From: Dyadobacter sp. CECT 9275
GTDB taxonomy: Bacteria; Bacteroidota; Bacteroidia; Cytophagales; Spirosomataceae
Direction: 5' to 3'
DNA length: 64,000 bases
Assembly (NCBI RefSeq): GCF_907164905.1
Contig: NZ_CAJRAF010000004.1
Location: 558,001-622,000, forward strand
Shown here: positions 8,033-16,099 of the stretch, one piece after another
How positions within the stretch are numbered: position 1 is the stretch's first letter
Layout of the letters: every line of letters begins with the position of its first letter
The notes under the pieces: model-generated
What the model was told of the DNA's origin: nothing
Seen by the model: the letters and a program-made list of their open reading frames with translations, nothing else
Database searches by the model: none
Program-made: the position numbers and the translations under genes

Positions 8033-9376
8033 ATGTTAGTGAGATTTGTCGTAAGCAATTTCCTCTCCTTCGACAGCGAGGTAGAATTTAATATGCTTGC
8101 TAGTTCCTTCAAGGGGCATAAACACCATGTTTACAGATTTGGCAAAGTTGATGTTTTAAGGGCGGCAGCTATTTATGGTGCCAATGGAGCAGGTAAATCT
8201 AACCTTATTAAGGCAATCGAGTTTTTGCAAAACGCTGTCGAACTAGGAGGCATTTCTCAGTCGGTAAATGACAAAAAATTCAAATTAAAAGAGGCTAATA
8301 AGGAGCTTCCCATGTCATTCGAATTAGAAGTTATTCATAATAAGAAGATTTACTCCTATGGAGTTAGCTTTAATAGGTTATTTATTGTAAATGAATGGCT
8401 TTATGAGGTTAATGTAAACTTTGAGGATAAATTGCTATTTGAAAGATCCGTAAACAAACTGGGCAGGTCAACATTAAAAATTATTGATAAGTTTAATAAA
8501 ACACCTAAACAGAAATTATTGATTGAATTGATGGAAGAAAATCTTCTAAAACCTAATGAACTATTTCTAGGGAAAGCTGATGAAATAAAAATCAAGGAAT
8601 TTCAACAAGTTAGAGATATTATTCTTAATAAAATAGTCATCATTCACCCAGGTAGTAAATATCAGGGCCTGATCCGTCAGTTAGTAAAATCAGAAGATTT
8701 TCATATTTTCACAAACAATCTATTAAAGAGCCTAGATACTGGGGTTGTTTCACTGGGAATAGAAGAAATTGAAATTGATAAGTTTTTTGGAGAGGAAAAT
8801 GAAAAAATAAAATTAGAAATAATCCAAGACCTAACTTCTGAAGTTGAAAGTGTCATATTAACCACAAAAAGTGGCGATGTAATGGTTACAATGGATAAGG
8901 GTAGATATGTTGTTAAACGGCCGATTGCCGAGCATCTAAATGGAGATAATCAAATTGTACCATTTGTTCTTAACGATGAATCTGATGGTACTCAAAGACT
9001 ATTGGATCTCGTGCCTGCGGTCCGAGGAATTTTAAAGGAAGATATAACATTTTTTATTGATGAAATAGATCAAAGCCTTCATACGACCTTATTAAAGGCA
9101 CTAATAGATAAGGTTTTAGCAGAAGAATTAACCAGGGGACAGATCATCTTTACAACTCATGAGTCAAATTTATTAGATCTTGACATATTTCGTCAAGACG
9201 AAATATGGTTTGCCGAAAAAAATGCCAAAGTTGGAAACTCCCAGCTATACTCTCTTAGTGAATTTAAGCCAAGATATGATCTAGATATCAGGAAGGGATA
9301 TCTGAAAGGAAGATTTGGAGCTATTCCTTTTGTCGCTAATTTGGATGATCTAAACTGGGATATTACTCATGCGTAA
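8033..9376 (+). CDS. AAA15-type ATPase of a two-gene defence-like cassette (RloA/AbiLi-like)
   Basis: The 447-aa protein is an ABC-like ATPase of the AAA15/AAA21 (overcoming-lysogenisation) group. It begins with the diagnostic RFVVSNFLSF. The P-loop GANGAGKS is at residues 49-56, a signature-like SDGTQRLLDL follows in the second half, Walker B TFFIDEID ends at 343-344, and the H-loop histidine (TTHES) is at 376. I chose the ATG at 8033. An upstream in-frame ATG at 7964 would add 23 residues outside the family fold. It overlaps the RloB-like gene by 8 nt on the same strand, so the two must be co-translated. Its AT-rich DNA contrasts with the phage-like genes on both sides. ATPases of this class power effector nucleases in several anti-phage systems (AbiL, PARIS, Gabija are related in plan). 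Confidence 0.85.
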   Translation: MLVRFVVSNFLSFDSEVEFNMLASSFKGHKHHVYRFGKVDVLRAAAIYGANGAGKSNLIKAIEFLQNAVELGGISQSVNDKKFKLKEANKELPMSFELEVIHNKKIYSYGVSFNRLFIVNEWLYEVNVNFEDKLLFERSVNKLGRSTLKIIDKFNKTPKQKLLIELMEENLLKPNELFLGKADEIKIKEFQQVRDIILNKIVIIHPGSKYQGLIRQLVKSEDFHIFTNNLLKSLDTGVVSLGIEEIEIDKFFGEENEKIKLEIIQDLTSEVESVILTTKSGDVMVTMDKGRYVVKRPIAEHLNGDNQIVPFVLNDESDGTQRLLDLVPAVRGILKEDITFFIDEIDQSLHTTLLKALIDKVLAEELTRGQIIFTTHESNLLDLDIFRQDEIWFAEKNAKVGNSQLYSLSEFKPRYDLDIRKGYLKGRFGAIPFVANLDDLNWDITHA

Positions 9377-10085
9377 GAAAAGAGGTTATAAAAGAGATAC
9401 ACCAGTTGAGTTGGTTAGAGACTATAAATTATTTGCCATTGCATGCGAAGGGCAAAAAACTGAACCAGCATATTTTAATTTATTTCGACATTTTTCTCGG
9501 AAATTATCCGTGGACATTATTGAAGAAATAGTAACCGAAGCCGAACTTACACTAATTCACGCTAATAAATCTGCCCCTAAATGGGTTCTTGATAGGGCAA
9601 TAAAGTATGTTGAAAGAGAAGGTTTAAATGAAGAAGATGAATTATGGTTTGTAATGGATATCGATCGATGGTCGGAAGATCAAATTAGAGAAATTGCTTA
9701 CTATTGTGACCAACATGCTAATTGGAATCTGGTTTTAAGTAACCCATGCTTCGAGGTATGGCTTTACTTACATAAAAAATCAGAAATTGAGCTTATACCA
9801 GGAAGTGCTTGTCAGGAGTATAAAAGTGAATTAGCCAATTTGGAACTCGGAGGATACCATCCTTTAAAGTTTATTGAGTATTTTAAAACTGCTATACTTC
9901 ATGCAAAAGTGATTGATTCTCAGCCTGATCATTATTTTCCAAAGTTAAAAGAAACAAAAGTTTATTTGCTAGCTGAAGCCATTCTAAAATCGATTACTGA
10001 AAATGATTTCAACAATTTTTTAAATGAGAAGCTACCCAATTTAATTGATTTACAAATAGTCAAAAAAGGTGGGAGGAAAAGATGA
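9369..10085 (+). CDS. RloB-like TOPRIM-type protein, partner of the AAA ATPase
   Basis: The 238-aa protein matches the RloB family (PF13707). It has an N-terminal acidic motif CEGQKTEPAYF (E27, E32), an acidic pair MDIDRW (D97, D99), and the conserved SNPCFEVWLYLH at 124-135. The arrangement E...DxD is that of TOPRIM-like nuclease folds, which suggests a metal-dependent nuclease or nickase effector (family-based inference). Its ATG lies inside the ATPase gene (8-nt overlap). RloB paired with an AAA15 ATPase resembles the lactococcal abortive infection system AbiL (AbiLi/AbiLii), though I cannot confirm homology here. The stop at 10083-10085 is only 13 nt from the end of the convergent phage-like gene. 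Confidence 0.8.
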   Translation: MRKKRGYKRDTPVELVRDYKLFAIACEGQKTEPAYFNLFRHFSRKLSVDIIEEIVTEAELTLIHANKSAPKWVLDRAIKYVEREGLNEEDELWFVMDIDRWSEDQIREIAYYCDQHANWNLVLSNPCFEVWLYLHKKSEIELIPGSACQEYKSELANLELGGYHPLKFIEYFKTAILHAKVIDSQPDHYFPKLKETKVYLLAEAILKSITENDFNNFLNEKLPNLIDLQIVKKGGRKR

Positions 10086-10098
10086 TTTTCAATAGCAC

Positions 10099-10572
10099 TC
10101 AACAAAACACCTCATTCCCCGCCAGCCCCAGCTTCATTTTCAGCTCATACCCATAAGCCGCATCAACTCCGGTGGAATAGATCACCGGCTCGATGCGGAT
10201 TGAATCAAATTCTAGGTAATTACGGTATTCAAAGCGGTCGTGCTGCAAATGTTTGACGATTTCGGATACGACGGTTTCCGCATGCTGATAGGCCAGATCT
10301 TCTGACTCATAATCATCTGGCCGCCCCTGGACAAACACAAAAAGGGTCAGATCAAACTTTAACAGCATCAGGTGGTTGTCAATGAGCTGCCCTGCGTATT
10401 TGGGACGGAGCACATAAATGCCCGGATAAACGTCTTCACTGCGGCTATCTCCCATCAGCCGGTCCATGCCGTTGGCATCCGACATTTGAATATAGACGAT
10501 ACCGTTACGGTTTTTCTGCTCTTGCAAAATGGGCAAAAGATAAGGCCAAAATATGTGGTCAGTAGGATTCAT
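10099..10572 (-). CDS. Phage-like protein of unknown function (157 aa)
   Basis: A soluble 157-aa protein that overlaps the upstream gene by 14 nt. Its size, position after two other small genes, and the C-terminal YGYELKMKLGLAG strand pattern recall head-tail joining or tail-completion proteins, but no family signature is clear. Before the AAA/RloB cassette was inserted, the next gene of the operon would have been the DUF5977 protein. Confidence 0.6.
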   Translation of the reverse strand: MNPTDHIFWPYLLPILQEQKNRNGIVYIQMSDANGMDRLMGDSRSEDVYPGIYVLRPKYAGQLIDNHLMLLKFDLTLFVFVQGRPDDYESEDLAYQHAETVVSEIVKHLQHDRFEYRNYLEFDSIRIEPVIYSTGVDAAYGYELKMKLGLAGNEVFC

Positions 10573-11425
10573 GGGCTTGTTTGCTTCGCTGGTTTTGTGC
10601 TTTGATGTCTTTTCTGTGCTCTTCTAAAAACTGGAAAACCTCATGTACGTTGGCGGCTTTGGTGGCACTCATGCCACCAAAGATGTGTTTTTCAGAAAGC
10701 AGGTGCTGGTTTTTAACCAGGCTTTGCCCTGGATAATCTTCGGCTACGGGCGGGGCGGATCCGTCATTTTCAAAGAGATCATAAAAGGAAAAGAACTCTT
10801 TCAGACTCCCCAGAAAATACATGAGCACCAGGATCTTTTCAGCTGCATAATTGTCATTAAGGGACTCAGCCCGCAGGCGGGTAACGTGCTCGTTATAAGG
10901 TTCTCTTCTGTCCCCGTTCCACTCAGGATCACTTTTGTAATCGCCCGACAGCTCTGGCCTGCAGACGCTGGCCACCAAAAGGTTCAGACGCTGCTCACCC
11001 GCTATGAGCTGTTTGATAAAAGCCTGGGCGTGTATGTGCGCATCTGCCATCTCACCAAAACTCATGGATTTAAAACCTTCCTCAAAAAGCAGCCAGGGCT
11101 GGCTATTGACCTGAAAACTCTCAAAAGGTGGTATGATTAGATCCGCTTGCCACATCCAGCTGACCAGGTTCATAGTTTCAGCCAGTATGTTTGCATTCCG
11201 GTTGACCTGGCTTTCACTGCGTTTGGGGCCAAAATAGTGGCGCATGAGCTTAAACCATTCTTTTTCTGTGTGACCGAGCGCAATCCTGAGTATTTCAAGG
11301 TAGGTACTTCCACCAGGCGGCTGGGTGTAAAGCAGGCGTAAAAGCACAGGCAGATCCTCTTTCTTAACTTCTGTCCAGTTTTCTGGCAAATGATAAACCT
11401 TCCGGTTCAAACTGATCTTTTTCAT
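10559..11425 (-). CDS. Phage-like protein of unknown function (288 aa)
   Basis: A 288-aa mostly helical, soluble protein with an aromatic central stretch (LVSWMWQADLIIPPF). There is no signal peptide and no recognised motif. It starts with ATG overlapping the DUF5675 stop codon by 4 nt and overlaps the next gene by 14 nt, so it is clearly part of the operon. Its role is unknown. A tail-assembly or morphogenesis function would fit its place but is not supported by any motif. Confidence 0.6.
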   Translation of the reverse strand: MKKISLNRKVYHLPENWTEVKKEDLPVLLRLLYTQPPGGSTYLEILRIALGHTEKEWFKLMRHYFGPKRSESQVNRNANILAETMNLVSWMWQADLIIPPFESFQVNSQPWLLFEEGFKSMSFGEMADAHIHAQAFIKQLIAGEQRLNLLVASVCRPELSGDYKSDPEWNGDRREPYNEHVTRLRAESLNDNYAAEKILVLMYFLGSLKEFFSFYDLFENDGSAPPVAEDYPGQSLVKNQHLLSEKHIFGGMSATKAANVHEVFQFLEEHRKDIKAQNQRSKQAHESY

Positions 11426-11880
11426 ACCGGATAATCGGTTTGAACAGTCAGCCTGACGGTTTGCCCCTGGCTGATCGCTTCGGTGATGGCTGTCTGCAGC
11501 TGCTCACTTGCCCTGCGGCTATTGCCCACTACAAACTCGTTTCCATCAGGCCACCAGGTGCGGCCTGGCAAAAGACAGCCTTCGGTATGGATGTGCTGGT
11601 TTCCTGCATGGATCCGGATCCCGGAAAAACCCGGAACGTCTTTGAGTATGGGAAGACTTCTTTTAAAACGGTTGGAATAGGTGATCAGCACCTGGTAGGA
11701 TCCTGTCGGAATCGCTGTTCTGCCAGGTACTTTCAGCGCTTTGATTTCATCCGCTGACATATCCGAACGCAAACCCCTGTCTTTGTCTTCCAAAATAAAA
11801 TGATGCGGTTTGCCGTCTATGGTGACGGTGCTCAGCGTTGAGTTCTCGCCTAACCAGCGGCGGGTGATGATGATCTGCAT
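11422..11880 (-). CDS. DUF5675 family protein
   Basis: This 152-aa protein matches the DUF5675 pattern found in phage-like clusters. It starts with a strand such as IIITRRWLGENSTLSTVTIDG, followed by FILED, a Pro-Gly-Arg-Thr-Ala-Ile-Pro-Thr-Gly turn, then GIRIHAGNQHIHTEGCLLPG with conserved His residues and Cys. The final block resembles the HxxxxxxxxGC motif of L,D-transpeptidase-like folds. A peptidoglycan-related activity is thus plausible, but this is inference. It lies directly after the holin gene, the usual site for a lysis enzyme, and overlaps the following gene by 4 nt. Confidence 0.75.
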   Translation of the reverse strand: MQIIITRRWLGENSTLSTVTIDGKPHHFILEDKDRGLRSDMSADEIKALKVPGRTAIPTGSYQVLITYSNRFKRSLPILKDVPGFSGIRIHAGNQHIHTEGCLLPGRTWWPDGNEFVVGNSRRASEQLQTAITEAISQGQTVRLTVQTDYPV

Positions 11881-11881
11881 G

Positions 11882-12352
11882 TTACATTAAATCTTTAAAC
11901 TGCCCGGATTCATCAAACTTTTTGAGCCTGGCCAGAATCCAGGCAGGCAACAGATCCGGTTTGATCTCCCCGACATTCTCAAAGATGCTCAGCGCTTCGC
12001 GGACCATGATCGCACAGTAAAGCACATCATCGACCCAGTCAAAAAGACCGGTGGCGCTGCCTGAGATGGGAAAACGGATCAGCACGTGCGACATAATCAG
12101 CACGGCTCCATAGAGCAGCAGCTTTTCAAAAAGCCTGGCCCAGGCCCTTGATTCCAGGTTCTTTTTCTTCCAGGCGCGGCAAGTCCCCAAAGCGGTATCA
12201 ACCATGATCATGATGATCAGAAAGAGCACAAACTGCCAGTCCGAAAAAAAGTAAGTGTCCAGCACTGTTTTAAATCCGGCAAAAGCAGCCGACAGCGTCA
12301 GAAAATGTTTGTCAGTCATGCTGGCCAACACGGTTTGAAAAGTGTTTTTCAT
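11882..12352 (-). CDS. Phage holin family membrane protein
   Basis: A 156-aa protein with two clear hydrophobic helices (WQFVLFLIIMIMVDTALGT and LLLYGAVLIMSHVLI) and a third weaker one, of the phage holin 4/toxin-secretion type (PF05105). The intramembrane VDTALG motif after the first helix and the downstream REALSI motif are characteristic of that family. Holins open the inner membrane at lysis. It sits between two membrane proteins that look like spanins and a DUF5675 protein, which makes a compact lysis module. Confidence 0.8.
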   Translation of the reverse strand: MKNTFQTVLASMTDKHFLTLSAAFAGFKTVLDTYFFSDWQFVLFLIIMIMVDTALGTCRAWKKKNLESRAWARLFEKLLLYGAVLIMSHVLIRFPISGSATGLFDWVDDVLYCAIMVREALSIFENVGEIKPDLLPAWILARLKKFDESGQFKDLM

Positions 12353-12356
12353 CTTG

Positions 12357-12713
12357 TTACCTGATTAATAAAGTACCCGTTACAGCTGCGGCGCTGATTG
12401 CAATGATCAGCCGCCGTCTGCGCCTTTCAGCGGTGAGCTGTTTTGCAAAGGTGTTTTGCAGAGTGCTGAGCCGAAAGGACATGATCTGCACCTGCATGCT
12501 GAGCGCATGGTTTTGTTTTTGAAGGTGCAGACTTTGTTTTTGGAGGTTTGCCGTCAGCGGTTTAAGCAGCTCATAACGCACCGCGCTATCGAGTACCGCC
12601 TGATTGAATCTGTCTTTCAAGATTTCGTCTGTAAGCTGCCCGTAGGCTGTCAAAGCCGGAGCTGCCAGGCAAAAGACTATCGTAAGCCGTTTGAGATATT
12701 TGGATCTGTTCAT
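12357..12713 (-). CDS. Secreted coiled-coil protein with C-terminal membrane segment, spanin-like
   Basis: From the ATG at 12713 the 118-aa product has a signal peptide (about residues 1-25, ending TAYGQ), a central helical, Gln/Leu-rich coiled-coil region, a basic cluster RRRRR and a final hydrophobic helix. An upstream ATG at 12737 would hide the signal peptide. Its first 128 nt overlap the end of the preceding gene in another frame. That nested layout is typical of Rz/Rz1 spanin pairs, which fuse inner and outer membranes at lysis. There is no lipobox, so it is not a classical Rz1 lipoprotein. Confidence 0.55.
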   Translation of the reverse strand: MNRSKYLKRLTIVFCLAAPALTAYGQLTDEILKDRFNQAVLDSAVRYELLKPLTANLQKQSLHLQKQNHALSMQVQIMSFRLSTLQNTFAKQLTAERRRRRLIIAISAAAVTGTLLIR

Positions 12714-12891
12714 GGTAGTAAGCAGCCGAATCAGCATGTTGCCGGGCCTGTTTTTGATAGTGTGCGAGACTGTCTGAGTAGTTGAAACTTGCCGTTTGTG
12801 ATGTTAATACGGTGTTCTTGCATTGAAAAAGCCACAGCGCGGCCAGGGCAGCGAGTATCACCACCAGGCAAATGATCAGTATTTTTTTCAT
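12586..12891 (-). CDS. Small membrane-anchored protein, inner-membrane spanin-like
   Basis: A 101-aa protein with an N-terminal membrane anchor (residues 4-22, ILIICLVVILAALAALWLF) and a helical, Gln/His/Ser-rich periplasmic part. It overlaps the stop codon of the large secreted protein by 4 nt and overlaps the next gene by 128 nt in a different frame. Anchor plus coiled-coil, the overlap and the holin next door together suggest an i-spanin (Rz-like). A bitopic membrane protein of other function cannot be excluded. Confidence 0.55.
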   Translation of the reverse strand: MKKILIICLVVILAALAALWLFQCKNTVLTSQTASFNYSDSLAHYQKQARQHADSAAYYHEQIQISQTAYDSLLPGSSGFDSLRAAYRRNLERQIQSGGTR

Positions 12892-15161
12892 TGGATAGTG
12901 GCGTGGATTCCGTTTGCAGATACGGTGTCTGTGATGATGCTTCCACCAGGCAGCTCCACCTGGATCCGGTGTGAGCGGTTATCAGCAAAACTGTTCAGAT
13001 AAAACCAGGCAGTTCTGCCGTCCTTGCTCTGTGAAAGCACAAAGCCACGCTTGTCATGATACGCATCAACGATCTCATCTGCAAAATCCTGAGCGGGATT
13101 GATCCAAGCCCCGTCATCAATCCTAAAACGCAGATACCTCTTTTCTCCGCCGTCAACCTTTGCGAAAGTGTCATGGTAAAGTTTAATCCCGAAGTAAGAC
13201 AGATCCGCGCTGCCGGTATAACCAGCGTATGCCTTCTGACCAGGTTTGACAAAATGCGGAAAACCGCCCTGTGGACTGCTGGCACCGTTAGGATACCAAA
13301 TGCCCTTGCTCCACTGCGGGTCAAAACTGCGGCTGCTTTGTTTAGCGGGTGCTCCCCATTCCACATAAATGTTCCCGTAGATATGGCTCAGAAAACTGTA
13401 AGCAATCATTACATTCGGATCCAGCGGGATTTTGTCCTGGTGGTAGTATTTGCCGTCCGGATAAACGTACTCGTAAAAATTATTAGGTCGCCATTCGTGA
13501 ACCCCAAAAGAAAAGATGCCCGCCTTGTAACCCATCCTTTTGATGAGCTCCATTTTAAAAAGGCTCTGATAAATGGCATCATTCTGGATATCGGGCGCAT
13601 TCAGGTAAACCGCATCCACGATCAGATTGGTACTTGCCAGCGTACCACCTGGTGTAAAATTCTTACAAGGCAGCTGCTCCACCGGCAGACGCATCAGGTT
13701 TTTGGCGGCTTGTCTGCCAGTAGCCAGATTTACAGATTCCGGCCAGAACTGAAAGTAATTATGACAGATCAGGTAAGGTATACCACGTTTTCCAAACCGC
13801 TCTTCGTAGCGCTCACGCAGCCTTTTGTAAAAATGCCGCCACATATCAGCCTCCTGTGGCATCACAGAATTGCCTTCCAGACTTTCCCCAATCCAGATAG
13901 CGTCTGAGATATCAGCCTCGTTTGCTTTCTGGATCGCCTGTTCAGGTGTCAAAGGGCCATTAGGCCAGTATTTTGTATTATAGCCGTCTTTCCAGTTGTC
14001 GGGTCCACTCTCAGAAAGATGCATGAAGTGCTCAATACGCGGAACATCGTTGTAAGTCTGCCCGGCATCTTTCAGCAGGTTAACTTCTTTGTTTCCATCG
14101 GCATCATTCCAGGGCAGTTGAAAGTGTGAGAAGTGGGTAACACCTTTCCTGCGCAGCAGGTCAATGTTCCACTCGCCGATGTATGCGACCCAGAAACGGT
14201 TTTTGGGCAACTGCATATCCGGAGCAAAATCCGCCCATTGGGTACCTTGCACAGACGGATCGTAAGCCTGGGGAATAAAATTCAAAAACCCGGTTTTTTG
14301 ACCAATATCCGTACCTGTAAAAACACTGGTGTAAATAGCAGCTGAGCTGTTATAACTAAACGGGGTCCCCGCAGTGGTAGAATAGTAGTAGGTATTATCC
14401 TTGTCGGACCACTTGTTTACCGTTTCAAGGCCAATACGGGTTTTCATTTTCCAGATCCGGAGTGGTCCATTACTTTGGAGCTTGTAACCCGCAAGCGGCA
14501 CGCCCTGGGTTAAAAGCTGGGCATTGATCATGTAGCGGAACTCGTAGCCTTCTTCCAAGCCTGGTGTGGCCACATCATCAAGGATCCAATCACCTGGTTT
14601 TCCTGAAAAACGGATATCCATGTGCTCGGGCAGACCACGGGTGATCACTTTATGCGTTAAATCACTATTTCCAACAGGTAATTGCGGCACAGAACCTGTA
14701 TTTTCCGGAATCACAAAACCCTTTTCACTGGGAGCGGAAGAGCAGCTTTTTCCTGTAAAAACCAGCGTGTAAGATCCGGCAGGTAATGATGAAAATGAGA
14801 TACCTGGTGTACTGTTCTGCGGCTCAAGCTCACCAGAGCGGACCGTTTTGCCCGAAGCATCTTTGATCTTCCAGGCGATCTTGAAGACATTGACCCCGTG
14901 AAAAGTGGCGATCAAAGAAAGCGGTGTTACGCTTGAAACCGCTTTAAGCTCCGGCCCAAACTCGCAGGGTGAAAGGTTGGGATCAGATTCTTGGGTCTCT
15001 TTTTCGGGGATGCTGCTCAACTCCTCCAGCGCCTGACGGACGTAAGTTTTTAGATAATTCTTTCCCACCAGTGTATCCGGGATCGGTACCTGGACGGTGA
15101 TCTGTGCGCTGGCCGCTAAGTGTAGTACCGAAAGCAGCGCGAATAAAAACAGTTTTTTCAT
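12888..15161 (-). CDS. Large secreted protein in phage-like operon, unknown function
   Basis: This 757-aa protein begins with a clear signal peptide (MKKLFLFALLSVLHLAASAQ). Residues of about 65-170 look like a beta-sandwich with PAGSYTLVF near its end. The central 300 residues (containing AYIGEWNIDLL, FSHFQLPW, DAIWIGESLEG, YLICHNYFQFWPES) have the alternation of a TIM-barrel glycoside hydrolase, though no catalytic motif is certain. The C-terminus is beta-rich and resembles the accessory domain of such enzymes. It overlaps genes on both sides by 4 nt, so it is an operon member and not a chance neighbour. A signal peptide on so large a protein is unusual among virion genes. It could be a host-directed cargo gene or a secreted polysaccharide-binding component. 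Confidence 0.6.
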   Translation of the reverse strand: MKKLFLFALLSVLHLAASAQITVQVPIPDTLVGKNYLKTYVRQALEELSSIPEKETQESDPNLSPCEFGPELKAVSSVTPLSLIATFHGVNVFKIAWKIKDASGKTVRSGELEPQNSTPGISFSSLPAGSYTLVFTGKSCSSAPSEKGFVIPENTGSVPQLPVGNSDLTHKVITRGLPEHMDIRFSGKPGDWILDDVATPGLEEGYEFRYMINAQLLTQGVPLAGYKLQSNGPLRIWKMKTRIGLETVNKWSDKDNTYYYSTTAGTPFSYNSSAAIYTSVFTGTDIGQKTGFLNFIPQAYDPSVQGTQWADFAPDMQLPKNRFWVAYIGEWNIDLLRRKGVTHFSHFQLPWNDADGNKEVNLLKDAGQTYNDVPRIEHFMHLSESGPDNWKDGYNTKYWPNGPLTPEQAIQKANEADISDAIWIGESLEGNSVMPQEADMWRHFYKRLRERYEERFGKRGIPYLICHNYFQFWPESVNLATGRQAAKNLMRLPVEQLPCKNFTPGGTLASTNLIVDAVYLNAPDIQNDAIYQSLFKMELIKRMGYKAGIFSFGVHEWRPNNFYEYVYPDGKYYHQDKIPLDPNVMIAYSFLSHIYGNIYVEWGAPAKQSSRSFDPQWSKGIWYPNGASSPQGGFPHFVKPGQKAYAGYTGSADLSYFGIKLYHDTFAKVDGGEKRYLRFRIDDGAWINPAQDFADEIVDAYHDKRGFVLSQSKDGRTAWFYLNSFADNRSHRIQVELPGGSIITDTVSANGIHATIQ

Positions 15162-16099
15162 AACAGGATATGTGGTTTGTGTGTGTAATCTTCCGCTTCT
15201 TCTTCTATCAAATTGGCGGTGTAATATTCAGGAAACTGGACCGCTGATGCGTTTTGGTCCATAAACTTTCTGAGCTGGGCCAGGTAGAGCTGTGCATCCT
15301 GCCAGAGCTGGCGGCGCTGGGCTTGCCGGTAGGATTTATCAGCAATGTCTTCCTCACGGATCCCGTCTTTCTTTCGGATCTGCCGCACCCCTTCATGATC
15401 CACCAAAAGAGGCAGGTACGGGTAAGCTTCATGCAGCGTCAAGTAAGCCAGCGCAAAACGGATCTTTTCAATCAGTGTGTTTTCAACAGTACTTAAAGTA
15501 ATACTGCTGTCCTGGTAGCGGGTTTTAAGTTTTTCCAAAACCGGCTCTGTTATACTGTCAGCAATGTACAGACTTTCAGCACGCTGGATGAATTTAACCA
15601 ACTCGCCAAAGAAACGACGGTTTCTGCCCACCAGCGGCACATAACTACCCAGCTCATCTGCGCTTCTCAGAAACAGGCTTCGCCTGATTTTATAGGATTC
15701 TGAATCCGTCCAGACTTGTGGCCGGGTTTCTTCCAGGGTTAGCCAGAAGGATTCAAAGAACAGATCCGCCATGGCCATGTTGGCCTCGCGCGTATCGACA
15801 TACTCCCATTTGGTGATGGCGATGGTATTAGCCGGTGAGTTTTTGGCCATACCCAGATCACCCACCCGCTGTTTCAGGTGTGGCAGGGCCATATCATAGG
15901 CCGTCCAGCAGATGCAGCCTTCGGCGCATTCACGCAGCTCGCTGGTGTCCGAAAGAAGAAAATCATAAAGCTCAGCGCCGATACTTCTTTTAAAGTCACG
16001 CTCAGCGGTCCTGACAAACGGCAGCACAGTATCAAAGCTGAGTTTGGTCTGAATACCGCCGATGTGTTTTTTGAGGGTTTCAAGTGTTACCAGCATCAT
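15158..16099 (-). CDS. DUF6712 family phage-like protein
   Basis: A 313-aa soluble helical protein whose features (starting with LETLKKHIGGIQ, the FVRTAERDFKRSIGAELYDFL block, a central AITKWEYVDTREANMAMADLF) recall DUF6712 proteins found beside portal genes of Bacteroidota prophages. That position suggests a head or connector role (inference). It overlaps both neighbours by 4 nt. The family name is from memory and should be tested. Confidence 0.65.
   Translation of the reverse strand: MMLVTLETLKKHIGGIQTKLSFDTVLPFVRTAERDFKRSIGAELYDFLLSDTSELRECAEGCICWTAYDMALPHLKQRVGDLGMAKNSPANTIAITKWEYVDTREANMAMADLFFESFWLTLEETRPQVWTDSESYKIRRSLFLRSADELGSYVPLVGRNRRFFGELVKFIQRAESLYIADSITEPVLEKLKTRYQDSSITLSTVENTLIEKIRFALAYLTLHEAYPYLPLLVDHEGVRQIRKKDGIREEDIADKSYRQAQRRQLWQDAQLYLAQLRKFMDQNASAVQFPEYYTANLIEEEAEDYTHKPHILL

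Noticed and set aside
13056..13907. 283-codon plus-strand frame antisense to the large secreted phage-operon protein
   Set aside because: The opposite strand has a signal peptide and operon context; this frame has no motif and follows from codon bias of the true gene.
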